64,000 nucleotides of DNA, taken from positions 1-64,000 of the forward strand of contig NZ_PPRU01000007.1 in assembly GCF_002902285.1 (NCBI RefSeq), read 5' to 3'. The translations under genes were made by a program, and so were the position numbers. The stretch comes from Staphylococcus simulans (GTDB lineage: Bacteria; Bacillota; Bacilli; Staphylococcales; Staphylococcaceae). This document shows, one piece after another, positions 19,552 to 27,863 of this stretch (its first letter is position 1; every line of letters begins with the position of its first letter). The notes below the pieces were generated by a model. That model was given only the letters and a program-made list of their open reading frames with translations. It was not told the origin of the DNA and did not search any database.

Positions 19552-21195
19552 ATGAATAAACGTGTTGGAGAGTATTTAATGGACTGCCTGAGTACTGCAG
19601 GCGTAGATAAAGTATTTGGTGTACCTGGAGATTTCAACTTAGCTTTCTTAGATGATATTATCAACCGTGATGATATTGAATGGATTGGTAATACAAATGA
19701 ATTAAACGCAAGTTATGCGGCAGACGGTTATGCACGCATGAATGGTTTAAGCGCAATGGTGACTACATTTGGTGTAGGTGAATTATCAGCGGTCAATGGT
19801 ATCGCAGGTTCTTATGCAGAACGTATTCCAGTAGTTGCAATTACAGGCGCACCGACACGCAGTGTAGAACAAGCAGGTAAATATGTTCACCACTCACTTG
19901 GGGAAGGTGAATTCGATAACTACCGCAAAATGTTCAAAGAAATTACAACAGCACAAGGTTATATCACACCTGAAAATGCACAAGAAGAAATTCCGCGTCT
20001 GATTAATGAAGCATTAGCCGAGAAAAGACCGGTACATTTACACTTACCGATTGATGTCGCAATGACAGAAATTGAAGTGAAAGATGCTTATCAATTACCA
20101 GAATTTAAAGCACAAGATGTCTCAAACTATATTGAGATGGTTAAAAATAAATTAAACAGTGCGTCTCAACCTGTAATTATTGCAGGACATGAAATCAATA
20201 GTTTCAAACTGCATGACAAACTAGAACAATTTGTAAATCAAACACACATTCCAGTTGCGCAATTGTCATTAGGTAAAGGTGCCTTCAATGAAGAAAATCC
20301 TTACTATATGGGTATTTATGACGGCTCAATCGCAGAAGAAAATATTAGAAATTATGTTGATAACAGTGATGCAATTTTAAATATTGGTGCGAAATTAACA
20401 GACTCTGCCACAGCAGGTTTCTCATATGAATTTGATATTGATGATGTCGTGATGTTGAATCAACACAATTTCAAAATGAATGACACAGAAGATCAAGATG
20501 TGACATTACCAGATTTATTAGAAGGTCTGTTAGAGATGGACTATGTGAATGATGCAAATTACCCACAATATAAACGTCCAGAAGCAGATCAATATGAATT
20601 AACGAACGAACCACTAACACAAGAAACGTACTTCAAGATGATGCAAGACTTTATCGCACCTGATGATGTGATTCTAGCCGAACAAGGAACATCATTCTTT
20701 GGTGCATATGACTTAGCGTTATATCAAGCGAATAAGTTTATTGGTCAACCTTTATGGGGCTCAATTGGTTACACATTACCAGCAACATTAGGTACACAAA
20801 TTGCTGATCCAAATCGTCGTAACTTATTATTAATCGGTGACGGTTCACTGCAATTAACAGTTCAAAGTATTTCAACAATGATTCGTGAGAAATTAAAACC
20901 AGTATTGTTTGTCATCAATAATGATGGCTATACAGTAGAGCGTAAGATTCATGGTGAAAACGAACCATATAACGACATCTTTATGTGGGACTACAAAGCC
21001 TTACCAGCAGTCTTCGGTGCTAAAGATGATGTGAAAATCCATGATGTTTCAACAAGTGAAGAGTTGAAACAAGCCTTTGAAACTATTAAAGCTTATCCAG
21101 AAATGATGCACTTTGTAGAAGTGAAAATGGCAATGCACGACGCACCGCATAAATTAGAAGCTATTGGTAAAGCTTTCGCAAAACAAAATAGCTAA
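19552..21195 (+). CDS. ipdC: ThDP-dependent indolepyruvate/2-oxoacid decarboxylase
   Basis: 547 residues from ATG 19552; AAGGTGG ends 7 bases before it, whereas ATG 19546 is too close to that site. The protein has the three-domain layout of the pyruvate/indolepyruvate decarboxylase family. The Pyr domain has the catalytic Glu in N-T-N-E-L-N-A-S-Y-A-A-D-G-Y-A-R and the H-H motif in Y-V-H-H-S-L-G. A central domain follows. The PP domain has the ThDP/Mg2+ signature from G-D-G-S to N-N-D-G-Y-T-V-E. It decarboxylates branched-chain or aromatic 2-oxo acids to aldehydes (indolepyruvate to indole-3-acetaldehyde in the namesake); the exact substrate cannot be read from sequence. Monocistronic. Confidence 0.93.
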   Translation: MNKRVGEYLMDCLSTAGVDKVFGVPGDFNLAFLDDIINRDDIEWIGNTNELNASYAADGYARMNGLSAMVTTFGVGELSAVNGIAGSYAERIPVVAITGAPTRSVEQAGKYVHHSLGEGEFDNYRKMFKEITTAQGYITPENAQEEIPRLINEALAEKRPVHLHLPIDVAMTEIEVKDAYQLPEFKAQDVSNYIEMVKNKLNSASQPVIIAGHEINSFKLHDKLEQFVNQTHIPVAQLSLGKGAFNEENPYYMGIYDGSIAEENIRNYVDNSDAILNIGAKLTDSATAGFSYEFDIDDVVMLNQHNFKMNDTEDQDVTLPDLLEGLLEMDYVNDANYPQYKRPEADQYELTNEPLTQETYFKMMQDFIAPDDVILAEQGTSFFGAYDLALYQANKFIGQPLWGSIGYTLPATLGTQIADPNRRNLLLIGDGSLQLTVQSISTMIREKLKPVLFVINNDGYTVERKIHGENEPYNDIFMWDYKALPAVFGAKDDVKIHDVSTSEELKQAFETIKAYPEMMHFVEVKMAMHDAPHKLEAIGKAFAKQNS

Positions 21196-21254
21196 AGATA
21201 ATTTGAAAAATAATACACATAAAAATGAATGAAGTGATTCGCACTTTCATTTAA

Positions 21255-21287
21255 AATCCCTGACGCTTAAAGTCGGGGATTTTTTTA
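21255..21287 (+). terminator. Terminator of the decarboxylase gene
   Basis: The stem aatccctgac / gtcggggatt (one G-U pair) is followed by seven T. Confidence 0.88.
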
Positions 21288-21666
21288 TGAGAGCTTTTGA
21301 TAAATGTAATTTTAAATCACTAAAAATTGACGATTCTAGAGGATGTTTTCAGTTTTTCTAAAAAAATATTTATTCGCATAAAATGTATATTAATGCATAA
21401 AAATGGGTGGTTAAGTTCGTTCAATTCGTTAAATTTAAACTTAACATAGGGATATAAGCGATTAGGACGCTTGAATTACTAATCTGAAATATATATTTAT
21501 TCATTTTTGCCAACATATTCTTCTGTATGAATTTGCATTATTATAAATAATTCGTTAATGTCTTTATGTAACATAAGAAATGGGGAGTTGGAAAAATAAA
21601 AAGAGAAGTAGAATTTGATTTTTATGTTTTCAACGACAATTAATCAATATAGGGAGTGCAAAAACA
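21288..21666 (+). promoter_or_regulatory. Leader region of cudT with candidate CudC operator
   Basis: This stretch has no gene. At 21428-21445 lies GTTAAATTTAAACTTAAC, preceded by TTC: a GTTAA-N8-TTAAC palindrome of exactly the same size as one in front of betB (24188-24205). A weaker relative (GTTAA-N9-GTAAC) is at 21554-21572. CudC, encoded downstream, is the obvious binder. A clear -10/-35 pair was not identified. Confidence 0.5.
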
Positions 21667-23328
21667 TTGCAAAAAGCTAAAAAGCAAAACAAAGCTAAAA
21701 AGTCCCAAATTATGGACTGGACAACGTTTTATGGTACTGTCGCTATTTTATTAATTGCTGTCATTCCGATGATGGCATTTCCTAAAGCGAGTCAAAAAGT
21801 AATCACTGACATTAACGAAGCAGTATCCAATTCGCTAGGTGCAGTTTATTTATCACTGGGCTTAATTGTTTTAGGTTTCGTACTGTACATAGCATTTGGC
21901 AAATACGGAAACGTAACTCTGGGGAGAGCAAGTGATAAACCGGAATTCGGTAACTTTACTTGGGCAGCAATGCTGTTCTGTGCCGGTATCGGTTCAGATA
22001 TTTTATACTGGGGCGTTATTGAATGGGCCTTCTATTTCCAAGTACCGCCACATGGCGAGAAAGGTATGACAGATGCTGCCTTAGAATATGCCACAATGTA
22101 TGGTATGTTCCACTGGGGTCCAATTGCTTGGGCAATTTATGTTTTACCAGCTTTACCGATCGGTTACTTAGTTTTCGTGAAGAAAAAACCAGTTTATAAA
22201 ATCAGTCAGGCTTGTCGACCGATTTTAAAAGGACAAACTGAAAAATTACCAGGTAAAATTGTCGATATCTTATTTATCTTCGGTTTACTTGGCGGTGCAG
22301 CTACATCACTTGGATTAGGTGTGCCAATGATTTCAGCTGGTATTGAACGTTTAACAGGTATTGATGGACAAAGTATGGTGTTACGTTCAGCGATTTTAAT
22401 TACAATTACGGTTATTTTCGCAGTCAGCTCTTATACAGGACTGAAAAAAGGGATTCAACGTTTAAGTGACGTGAACGTTTGGTTGTCATTTATTCTATTA
22501 GGATTTGTCTTTATTGTAGGTCCAACTGTATTCATCATGGAAACAACAGTTACAGGCTTTGGGAATATGTTAAAGAATTTCTTCCAAATGGCTACATGGT
22601 TAGAACCATTTGGCGGTATTGACGGACGTAAGGAAACAAACTTCCCACAACAATGGACAATTTTCTATTGGTCATGGTGGATTGTGTATGCGCCGTTTAT
22701 CGGACTCTTTATCGCACGTATTTCTAAAGGTCGTACGTTAAAAGAAGTCATCTTAGGTACGATTATTTACGGTACATTAGGTTGTGTCTTATTCTTTGGT
22801 ATCTTTGGTAACTATGCAGTGTATCTTCAAATTACACATCAATTCGATGTTGTATCATTCTTGAATGCACATGGTACGGAAGCAGCCATTGTTGAAGTCA
22901 TTCACCAACTACCGTTCCATAATATTATTGTCGTTCTATTCTTGATTTCAGCGTTCTTATTCTTAGCAACGACGTTCGACTCTGGTTCATATATTCTTGC
23001 TTCAGCATCTCAAAAGAAAGTAATTGGTGAACCATTACGCGCGAACCGTTTATTCTGGGCATTTGCGTTATGTTTATTACCATTCTCATTAATGCTAGTC
23101 GGTGGTCAACGTGCGCTGGATGTTCTGAAGACAGCTTCAATTCTAGCCAGTGTGCCGCTCATTGTGATTTTCGTCTTTATGATGATATCGTTTATTATCA
23201 CCTTATCTAGAGACCGCGTTAAATTACAATTACGTGCCGCACGATTAAGAGAAGCAGAACATCGTTCCTTGAAGATTAATCAGATTGCGGAAGAACGTGA
23301 AGAGGAACAACACGCACAAAGATCTTAA
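21667..23328 (+). CDS. cudT: BCCT-family choline/betaine transporter
   Basis: 553 residues, starting with TTG 21667, with AGGGAG 10 bases upstream. About 12 membrane helices. The BCCT signature is present: the Trp-rich F-Y-W-S-W-W-I-V-Y-A-P-F-I-G-L-F-I-A-R-I-S-K-G-R segment around residue 340 and the glycine-rich G-I-G-S-D-I-L-Y-W-G-V motif. The charged N- and C-terminal tails are cytoplasmic. Position at the head of a choline oxidation locus, followed by a convergent GbsR-family gene and the two oxidising enzymes, matches the cudTCAB arrangement of staphylococci, so choline uptake is the likely role. Regulation by CudC at the GTTAA-N8-TTAAC site upstream is inferred. Confidence 0.93.
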   Translation: MQKAKKQNKAKKSQIMDWTTFYGTVAILLIAVIPMMAFPKASQKVITDINEAVSNSLGAVYLSLGLIVLGFVLYIAFGKYGNVTLGRASDKPEFGNFTWAAMLFCAGIGSDILYWGVIEWAFYFQVPPHGEKGMTDAALEYATMYGMFHWGPIAWAIYVLPALPIGYLVFVKKKPVYKISQACRPILKGQTEKLPGKIVDILFIFGLLGGAATSLGLGVPMISAGIERLTGIDGQSMVLRSAILITITVIFAVSSYTGLKKGIQRLSDVNVWLSFILLGFVFIVGPTVFIMETTVTGFGNMLKNFFQMATWLEPFGGIDGRKETNFPQQWTIFYWSWWIVYAPFIGLFIARISKGRTLKEVILGTIIYGTLGCVLFFGIFGNYAVYLQITHQFDVVSFLNAHGTEAAIVEVIHQLPFHNIIVVLFLISAFLFLATTFDSGSYILASASQKKVIGEPLRANRLFWAFALCLLPFSLMLVGGQRALDVLKTASILASVPLIVIFVFMMISFIITLSRDRVKLQLRAARLREAEHRSLKINQIAEEREEEQHAQRS

Positions 23329-23380
23329 CGATTTATAAGCAGAATTACTTTTAAAGATAAAAAATGAATGAAGTAGAAAT

Positions 23381-23424
23381 AAAAAATGGCACGCATTCCA
23401 AATCTGGAGTGCGTGCCATTTTTA
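23381..23424. terminator. Bidirectional terminator between cudT and cudC
   Basis: A perfect 19-bp inverted repeat (aaaaatggcacgcattcca and its complement) has T runs on both strands and lies between convergent genes. Confidence 0.93.
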
Positions 23425-23448
23425 TACCGATAAGTTATGGAAAGTGTA

Positions 23449-24003
23449 TTATACATCTTTCGGGTCAGGAATCGGGAAATATTTAAAGATTTCGCCTGTA
23501 CGGATGGCTTCATTAATTTGAGAGAGCCATTCGTAATAGATACGAGAATGTTCGAGTTGTGCATTGACGCGTTGTGCATAGTCATAAGTTGCCTCATCGA
23601 CATCATCTGATTCTAGAACGTGTTGAATAATTTGTTCTGCTTCATCAAGAGAAGCCATATTTACGTTTATTTCACGACTGAATTTCACATCGAAGAAGTG
23701 TCTGAAGAATACAAAGAAGTCTTTCTCAGCAACAAAGTGTTGTTTACGACTGCCGCGTGTAAATTGTTGTTTTACTAAGTCATACTCTTGTAGACGTTTC
23801 ACACCTGTACTCATACTTGGCTTACTCATCTGCAACTTCTCGCGCATTTGATCCAAGGTCATATTATCTTCAAATACCATAGTCCCGTAAAGGTTGCCGA
23901 CACTACGATTAATGCCGTACAAATCCATTGTTTCGCCAATCGCGTTAATCACTAAATCTTTAGCTTCTTCGATGGCTTGTTCATGTTGATTTGAACTTGT
24001 CAT
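23449..24003 (-). CDS. cudC: GbsR/MarR-like choline-responsive repressor
   Basis: 184 residues from ATG 24003, which has GGAGG 7 bases upstream; the longer frame to 24075 has no ribosome site. GbsR-family features: I-G-E-T-M-D-L-Y-G-I-N-R-S-V-G-N-L-Y-G-T near the N-terminus, then the winged-helix M-T-L-D-Q-M-R-E-K-L-Q-M-S-K-P-S-M-S-T-G-V-K-R-L with R-G-S-R-K-Q wing. In B. subtilis and staphylococci such proteins repress choline import and oxidation genes until choline binds. It is divergent from betB and convergent with cudT. A weak promoter (TTAAAG-17-TATACT on the minus strand, 24080-24108) lies upstream. Confidence 0.92.
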   Translation of the reverse strand: MTSSNQHEQAIEEAKDLVINAIGETMDLYGINRSVGNLYGTMVFEDNMTLDQMREKLQMSKPSMSTGVKRLQEYDLVKQQFTRGSRKQHFVAEKDFFVFFRHFFDVKFSREINVNMASLDEAEQIIQHVLESDDVDEATYDYAQRVNAQLEHSRIYYEWLSQINEAIRTGEIFKYFPIPDPKDV

Positions 24004-24141
24004 ACTTAAACCTCCGTCCACTACATTTATATTCATTTTAGAGTTATTTCCCGCATTCGTCCAATGTTGAATCATGAATAGTATATCAAAGTACAGGATT
24101 ATCTTTAACTTGCTATGCAGTGTGTTATATAAAAAGTGTGT

Positions 24142-24171
24142 TTGACACTTTCTCTTTATTCATGCTAACAT
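24142..24171 (+). promoter_or_regulatory. Promoter of betB-betA
   Basis: A perfect -35 TTGACA (24142-24147) and -10 TAACAT (24166-24171) are 18 bases apart. The predicted start falls just ahead of the palindromic operator at 24188. Confidence 0.6.
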
Positions 24172-24187
24172 AAACTTTGTAAAATTC

Positions 24188-24205
24188 GTTAAATAAAAAT
24201 TTAAC
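24188..24205. promoter_or_regulatory. Candidate CudC operator in front of betB
   Basis: GTTAAATAAAAATTTAAC is a perfect palindrome (7-bp arms, 4-base centre) of the form GTTAA-N8-TTAAC. The same pattern, also preceded by TTC, occurs upstream of cudT (21428-21445). It lies downstream of the promoter, where a bound repressor would block elongation. Confidence 0.6.
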
Positions 24206-24227
24206 AAAATTAACGGGGGTCTAAATG

Positions 24228-25718
24228 ATGGAACTTGTAAAGCGTTTATCTCACCAACAATACATTGATGGTGAGTGGATAGACAGTGCGAACCAAGCCA
24301 CACGTGAAATAATCAATCCTTATAATCAAGAAGTTATATTCGAAGTATCAGAAGCAGCAGCTGAAGATGCAGAACGTGCAGTAAAAGCAGCAAGACGTGC
24401 TTTTGATCAAGGTGACTATGCGAATGAAACAAGTGAAGTCAAAGGACAAAAAGTCAGAGCAATTGCTGACAAGATTAAAGAAAATCGTGAAGAACTTGCG
24501 AAACTAGAAACGTTAGATACTGGTAAAACGTACGAAGAATCACTTGCAGATATGGATGACATCCATAACGTCTTTATGTATTTTGCGGGGTTAGCTGATA
24601 AAGACGGCGGTGAAATGATTAATTCACCAATTCCAGGTACAGAAAGTAAAGTTGTGAAAGAACCAGTCGGTGTGGTTACACAAATTACACCTTGGAACTA
24701 TCCTTTACTACAAGCATCATGGAAAATTGCGCCAGCCTTAGTTACAGGTTGTTCATTAGTGATGAAACCTAGTGAAATCACACCATTGACAACTATTCGT
24801 GTATTCGAATTGATGGAAGAAGTCGGTTTCCCTAAAGGTGTTATTAATTTAGTATTAGGTGCCGGTTCAGTTGTAGGTGATGTTTTATCAGGTTCACCAG
24901 AAGTAGACTTAGTGTCATTTACAGGTGGTATTCAAACTGGTAAACACATTATGAAACAAGCAGCAAATCATGTGACAAATGTCGCATTAGAACTTGGCGG
25001 TAAAAATCCTAACGTTATTTTTGAAGATGCTGACTTTGATTTAGCAGTTGATCAAGCGCTAAACGGCGGCTATTTCCATGCAGGTCAAGTATGTTCAGCA
25101 GGTTCACGTATCATTGTTCAAAACTCAATTAAAGATAAGTTCGAAGAAGCGTTGATTAAACGCGTGAAAAATATTCGTCTTGGTAATGGGTTTGATGAAG
25201 ATACTGAAGTGGGTCCATTAATCTCAGCGGAACATTTAGCAAAAGTTGAAGGTTATATGGATGTTGCGAAAGAAGAAGGCGCAACGATTGCGACAGGCGG
25301 TAAACGTCCTGATCGTGATGACTTGAAAGATGGCTTCTTCTTTGAACCGACAGTGATTACAGATTGTGATACGTCAATGCGTATCGTACAAGAAGAAGTA
25401 TTCGGACCTGTTGTGACAGTTGAAGGGTTTGAAGATGAAGCGGATGCGATTCGTTTAGCGAACGATTCAATTTATGGTTTAGCAGGTGCAGTGTTCTCTA
25501 AAGACATCGGCAAAGCACAACGTGTCGCAAGCCGATTACGTATGGGTACAGTATGGATTAATGATTTCCATCCTTACTTCGCACAAGCACCTTGGGGCGG
25601 CTATAAACAATCAGGTATCGGTCGTGAATTAGGTAAAGAAGGTTTAGAAGAGTACTTAGTTTCTAAACACATTTTAACGAACTATCATCCAGAACCAGTG
25701 AATTGGTTTAAAGGCTAA
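24228..25718 (+). CDS. betB: Betaine aldehyde dehydrogenase
   Basis: 496 residues from the second ATG of an ATGATG pair (24228), 8 bases after GGGGG; this gives M-E-L-V-K-R-L-S, like the S. aureus enzyme as I recall it. An NAD(P)+-dependent ALDH: the I-T-P-W-N-Y-P-L cofactor-site motif, general-base Glu in A-L-E-L-G-G-K-N-P (about residue 255), nucleophilic Cys in A-G-Q-V-C-S-A-G-S-R (about residue 289) and the C-terminal P-W-G-G-Y-K-Q-S-G-I-G-R-E motif. It oxidises betaine aldehyde to glycine betaine, the osmoprotectant. It lies divergent from cudC, with betA next on the same strand. Equivalent to cudA/gbsA. Confidence 0.95.
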   Translation: MELVKRLSHQQYIDGEWIDSANQATREIINPYNQEVIFEVSEAAAEDAERAVKAARRAFDQGDYANETSEVKGQKVRAIADKIKENREELAKLETLDTGKTYEESLADMDDIHNVFMYFAGLADKDGGEMINSPIPGTESKVVKEPVGVVTQITPWNYPLLQASWKIAPALVTGCSLVMKPSEITPLTTIRVFELMEEVGFPKGVINLVLGAGSVVGDVLSGSPEVDLVSFTGGIQTGKHIMKQAANHVTNVALELGGKNPNVIFEDADFDLAVDQALNGGYFHAGQVCSAGSRIIVQNSIKDKFEEALIKRVKNIRLGNGFDEDTEVGPLISAEHLAKVEGYMDVAKEEGATIATGGKRPDRDDLKDGFFFEPTVITDCDTSMRIVQEEVFGPVVTVEGFEDEADAIRLANDSIYGLAGAVFSKDIGKAQRVASRLRMGTVWINDFHPYFAQAPWGGYKQSGIGRELGKEGLEEYLVSKHILTNYHPEPVNWFKG

Positions 25719-25732
25719 TGCATTTTAAATAA

Positions 25733-25784
25733 AGCGAGAATACAGGTGAAATAATTTTCGCCTCTCTGTTCTCGCTCTCTTTTT
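25733..25784 (+). terminator. Possible terminator or attenuator between betB and betA
   Basis: agcgagaa-t-acag pairs with ctgt-tctcgct across a 20-base loop, followed by a T-rich run. Partial read-through to betA would be needed, since betA has no obvious promoter of its own. Confidence 0.5.
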
Positions 25785-25837
25785 GGACAAATTAAGATAA
25801 ATCGAGCATAACCATTTTCTATAGGAGGAAGACATAA

Positions 25838-27526
25838 ATGAGTAAATCTTATGATTATGATTATATTATTATCGGCGGGGGCAGTGCCGGTTCAGTTTTA
25901 GGAAATCGTTTAAGTTTAGACAAGAACAATGAGGTATTAGTATTAGAAGCAGGACGCAGCGACTATTTCTGGGATTTATTTATTCAAATGCCAGCAGCAT
26001 TAATGTATCCATCAGGAAATCGTTTCTACGACTGGATTTATGCGACAAACAACGAACCACATATGGGCGGTCGCCAAGTTGCACACGCACGCGGTAAAGT
26101 ATTAGGCGGTTCAAGTTCAATCAACGGTATGATTTATCAACGTGGTAACCCGATGGACTATGAAAAATGGGGTTCACCAAAAGGTATGGAAACTTGGGAT
26201 TACGCACATTGCTTACCATACTTCAAACGTTTAGAAACAACATTCGGTGCAGAACAAGATGACGAATATCGTGGTCATCATGGTCCGATTAAATTAAAAC
26301 GTGGACCAGCGAAAAACCCATTATTCCAAGCGTTCTTTGATGCAGGCGTGCAAGCAGGCTACAATAAAACACCTGATGTGAACGGTTTCCGTCAAGAAGG
26401 CTTCGGACCTTTCGACAGCCAAGTTCATAATGGTCGTCGTGTATCAGCTTCACGCGCTTACTTACATCCAGTAATGAAACGTAAAAATTTACATGTTAAA
26501 ACACGTGCGTTTGTGACGAAATTAAACTTTGAAGGTAATAAGGTTACAGGCGTGACATTTAAACGTAATGGTAAATTACACACGGTTACCGCAAAAGAAG
26601 TCATCTTATCAGGTGGTGCCTTCAATACACCGCAATTACTTCAATTATCAGGTATCGGTGATTCTGAACACTTGAAATCATTAGGTATTGAACCACGTAT
26701 TCACTTACCTGGTGTCGGTGAAAACTTCGAAGACCACTTAGAAGTGTACATTCAACACGCAGCATCTCAACCTGTGTCAGAACAACCAAGTTTAAATCCA
26801 TTAAAAATGCCATTTATCGGTTTACAATGGATCTTCAGCCGTACAGGCCCAGCTGCAACGAACCACTTTGAAGGTGGCGGATTCGTACGTTCAAACGATG
26901 ATGTGAAGTATCCAAACTTGATGTTCCACTTCTTACCGTTAGCGGTACGTTATGATGGCGAGAAAGCAGAAACAAAACATGGTTTCCAAGTACACGTTGG
27001 ACCAATGTATTCTAACTCTCGCGGCAGCTTGAAGATTAAATCAACAGACCCATTTGAACATCCTGACTTTGTGTTCAACTATCTTTCAACAGAAGAAGAT
27101 AAACGTGAATGGGTAGAAGCTATTCGTGTTGCACGTAATATCTTATCTCAACCTGCACTTGCACCTTATAACGATGGAGAAATTTCTCCAGGACCAGAAG
27201 TTCAAACAGATGAAGAAATTTTAGATTGGGTACGCCGCGACGCTGAAACAGCATTACATCCTTCATGTAGTGCGAAAATGGGACCTGCTTCAGACCCAAT
27301 GGCCGTTGTAGACCCATTAACAATGAAAGTACATGGCATGGAAAACTTACGTGTTGTTGATGCATCAGTCATGCCTACAACAACAAACGGTAATATTCAT
27401 GCGCCTGTCTTAATGATTGCGGAAAAAGCTGCAGATATTATTTTAGGCAATGATCCAATGAAACCAGAATATATGGATTATTATGTACATGGTAAACATG
27501 ATAAAAATGCAGGAACAGTTCAATAA
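25838..27526 (+). CDS. betA: Choline dehydrogenase (FAD-dependent GMC oxidoreductase)
   Basis: 562 residues, ATG 25838 with AGGAGG about 10 bases upstream. GMC family: the dinucleotide-binding motif [18 protein letters not shown] near the N-terminus, GMC signature 1 ([15 protein letters not shown]) around residue 90, signature 2 ([17 protein letters not shown]) around residue 258, and the C-terminal active-site region with [10 protein letters not shown] and N-G-N-I-H-A-P-V. It oxidises choline to betaine aldehyde, the substrate of betB. The soluble B. subtilis analogue GbsB is an unrelated type III alcohol dehydrogenase; here the flavoprotein type is used. Confidence 0.95.
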   Translation: MSKSYDYDYIIIGGGSAGSVLGNRLSLDKNNEVLVLEAGRSDYFWDLFIQMPAALMYPSGNRFYDWIYATNNEPHMGGRQVAHARGKVLGGSSSINGMIYQRGNPMDYEKWGSPKGMETWDYAHCLPYFKRLETTFGAEQDDEYRGHHGPIKLKRGPAKNPLFQAFFDAGVQAGYNKTPDVNGFRQEGFGPFDSQVHNGRRVSASRAYLHPVMKRKNLHVKTRAFVTKLNFEGNKVTGVTFKRNGKLHTVTAKEVILSGGAFNTPQLLQLSGIGDSEHLKSLGIEPRIHLPGVGENFEDHLEVYIQHAASQPVSEQPSLNPLKMPFIGLQWIFSRTGPAATNHFEGGGFVRSNDDVKYPNLMFHFLPLAVRYDGEKAETKHGFQVHVGPMYSNSRGSLKIKSTDPFEHPDFVFNYLSTEEDKREWVEAIRVARNILSQPALAPYNDGEISPGPEVQTDEEILDWVRRDAETALHPSCSAKMGPASDPMAVVDPLTMKVHGMENLRVVDASVMPTTTNGNIHAPVLMIAEKAADIILGNDPMKPEYMDYYVHGKHDKNAGTVQ

Positions 27527-27536
27527 TTAACGTTTT

Positions 27537-27573
27537 AAAAGGAGTCTTCAAATAGTGGAGGACTCCTTTTTTT
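27537..27573 (+). terminator. Terminator of betB-betA
   Basis: The 10-bp stem aaaaggagtc / gactcctttt is followed by further T. Confidence 0.88.
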
Positions 27574-27751
27574 ATATACTTTTAGAAAGTCTGTTTATTG
27601 CCATACGATGATGCAAAATTATAAATGTTTAAGTTTTGATACATAGGGATAAGAGAAACGTAACGAGGAAGTGTACAAAAGTAAATTTCATGTTAAAAAT
27701 ATTTATCAAAATAAAAAAGTGTGAAACTTTTGAATTTTACTAAAATAGTTA

Positions 27752-27779
27752 TAGACACTTCTTGAAATTTCAGTATAAT
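27752..27779 (+). promoter_or_regulatory. Promoter of the giant G5 adhesin gene
   Basis: -35 TAGACA (27752-27757) and a perfect TATAAT -10 (27774-27779) are 16 bases apart, giving an untranslated leader of about 75-80 nt. The rest of the 27527-27863 gap, beyond the betA terminator, shows no gene. Confidence 0.65.
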
Positions 27780-27863
27780 TAACTCAATTAGCAATTTTTA
27801 AACGAAACTAAATGTTGAACAAGCGAAACAAAGGTTTGGAGAAAACGAGGAGGAATTTTTTCT

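Noticed and set aside
25733-25784. Riboswitch between betB and betA
   Set aside because: Only a single loose hairpin with a T run is visible; no conserved aptamer pattern that I recognise.
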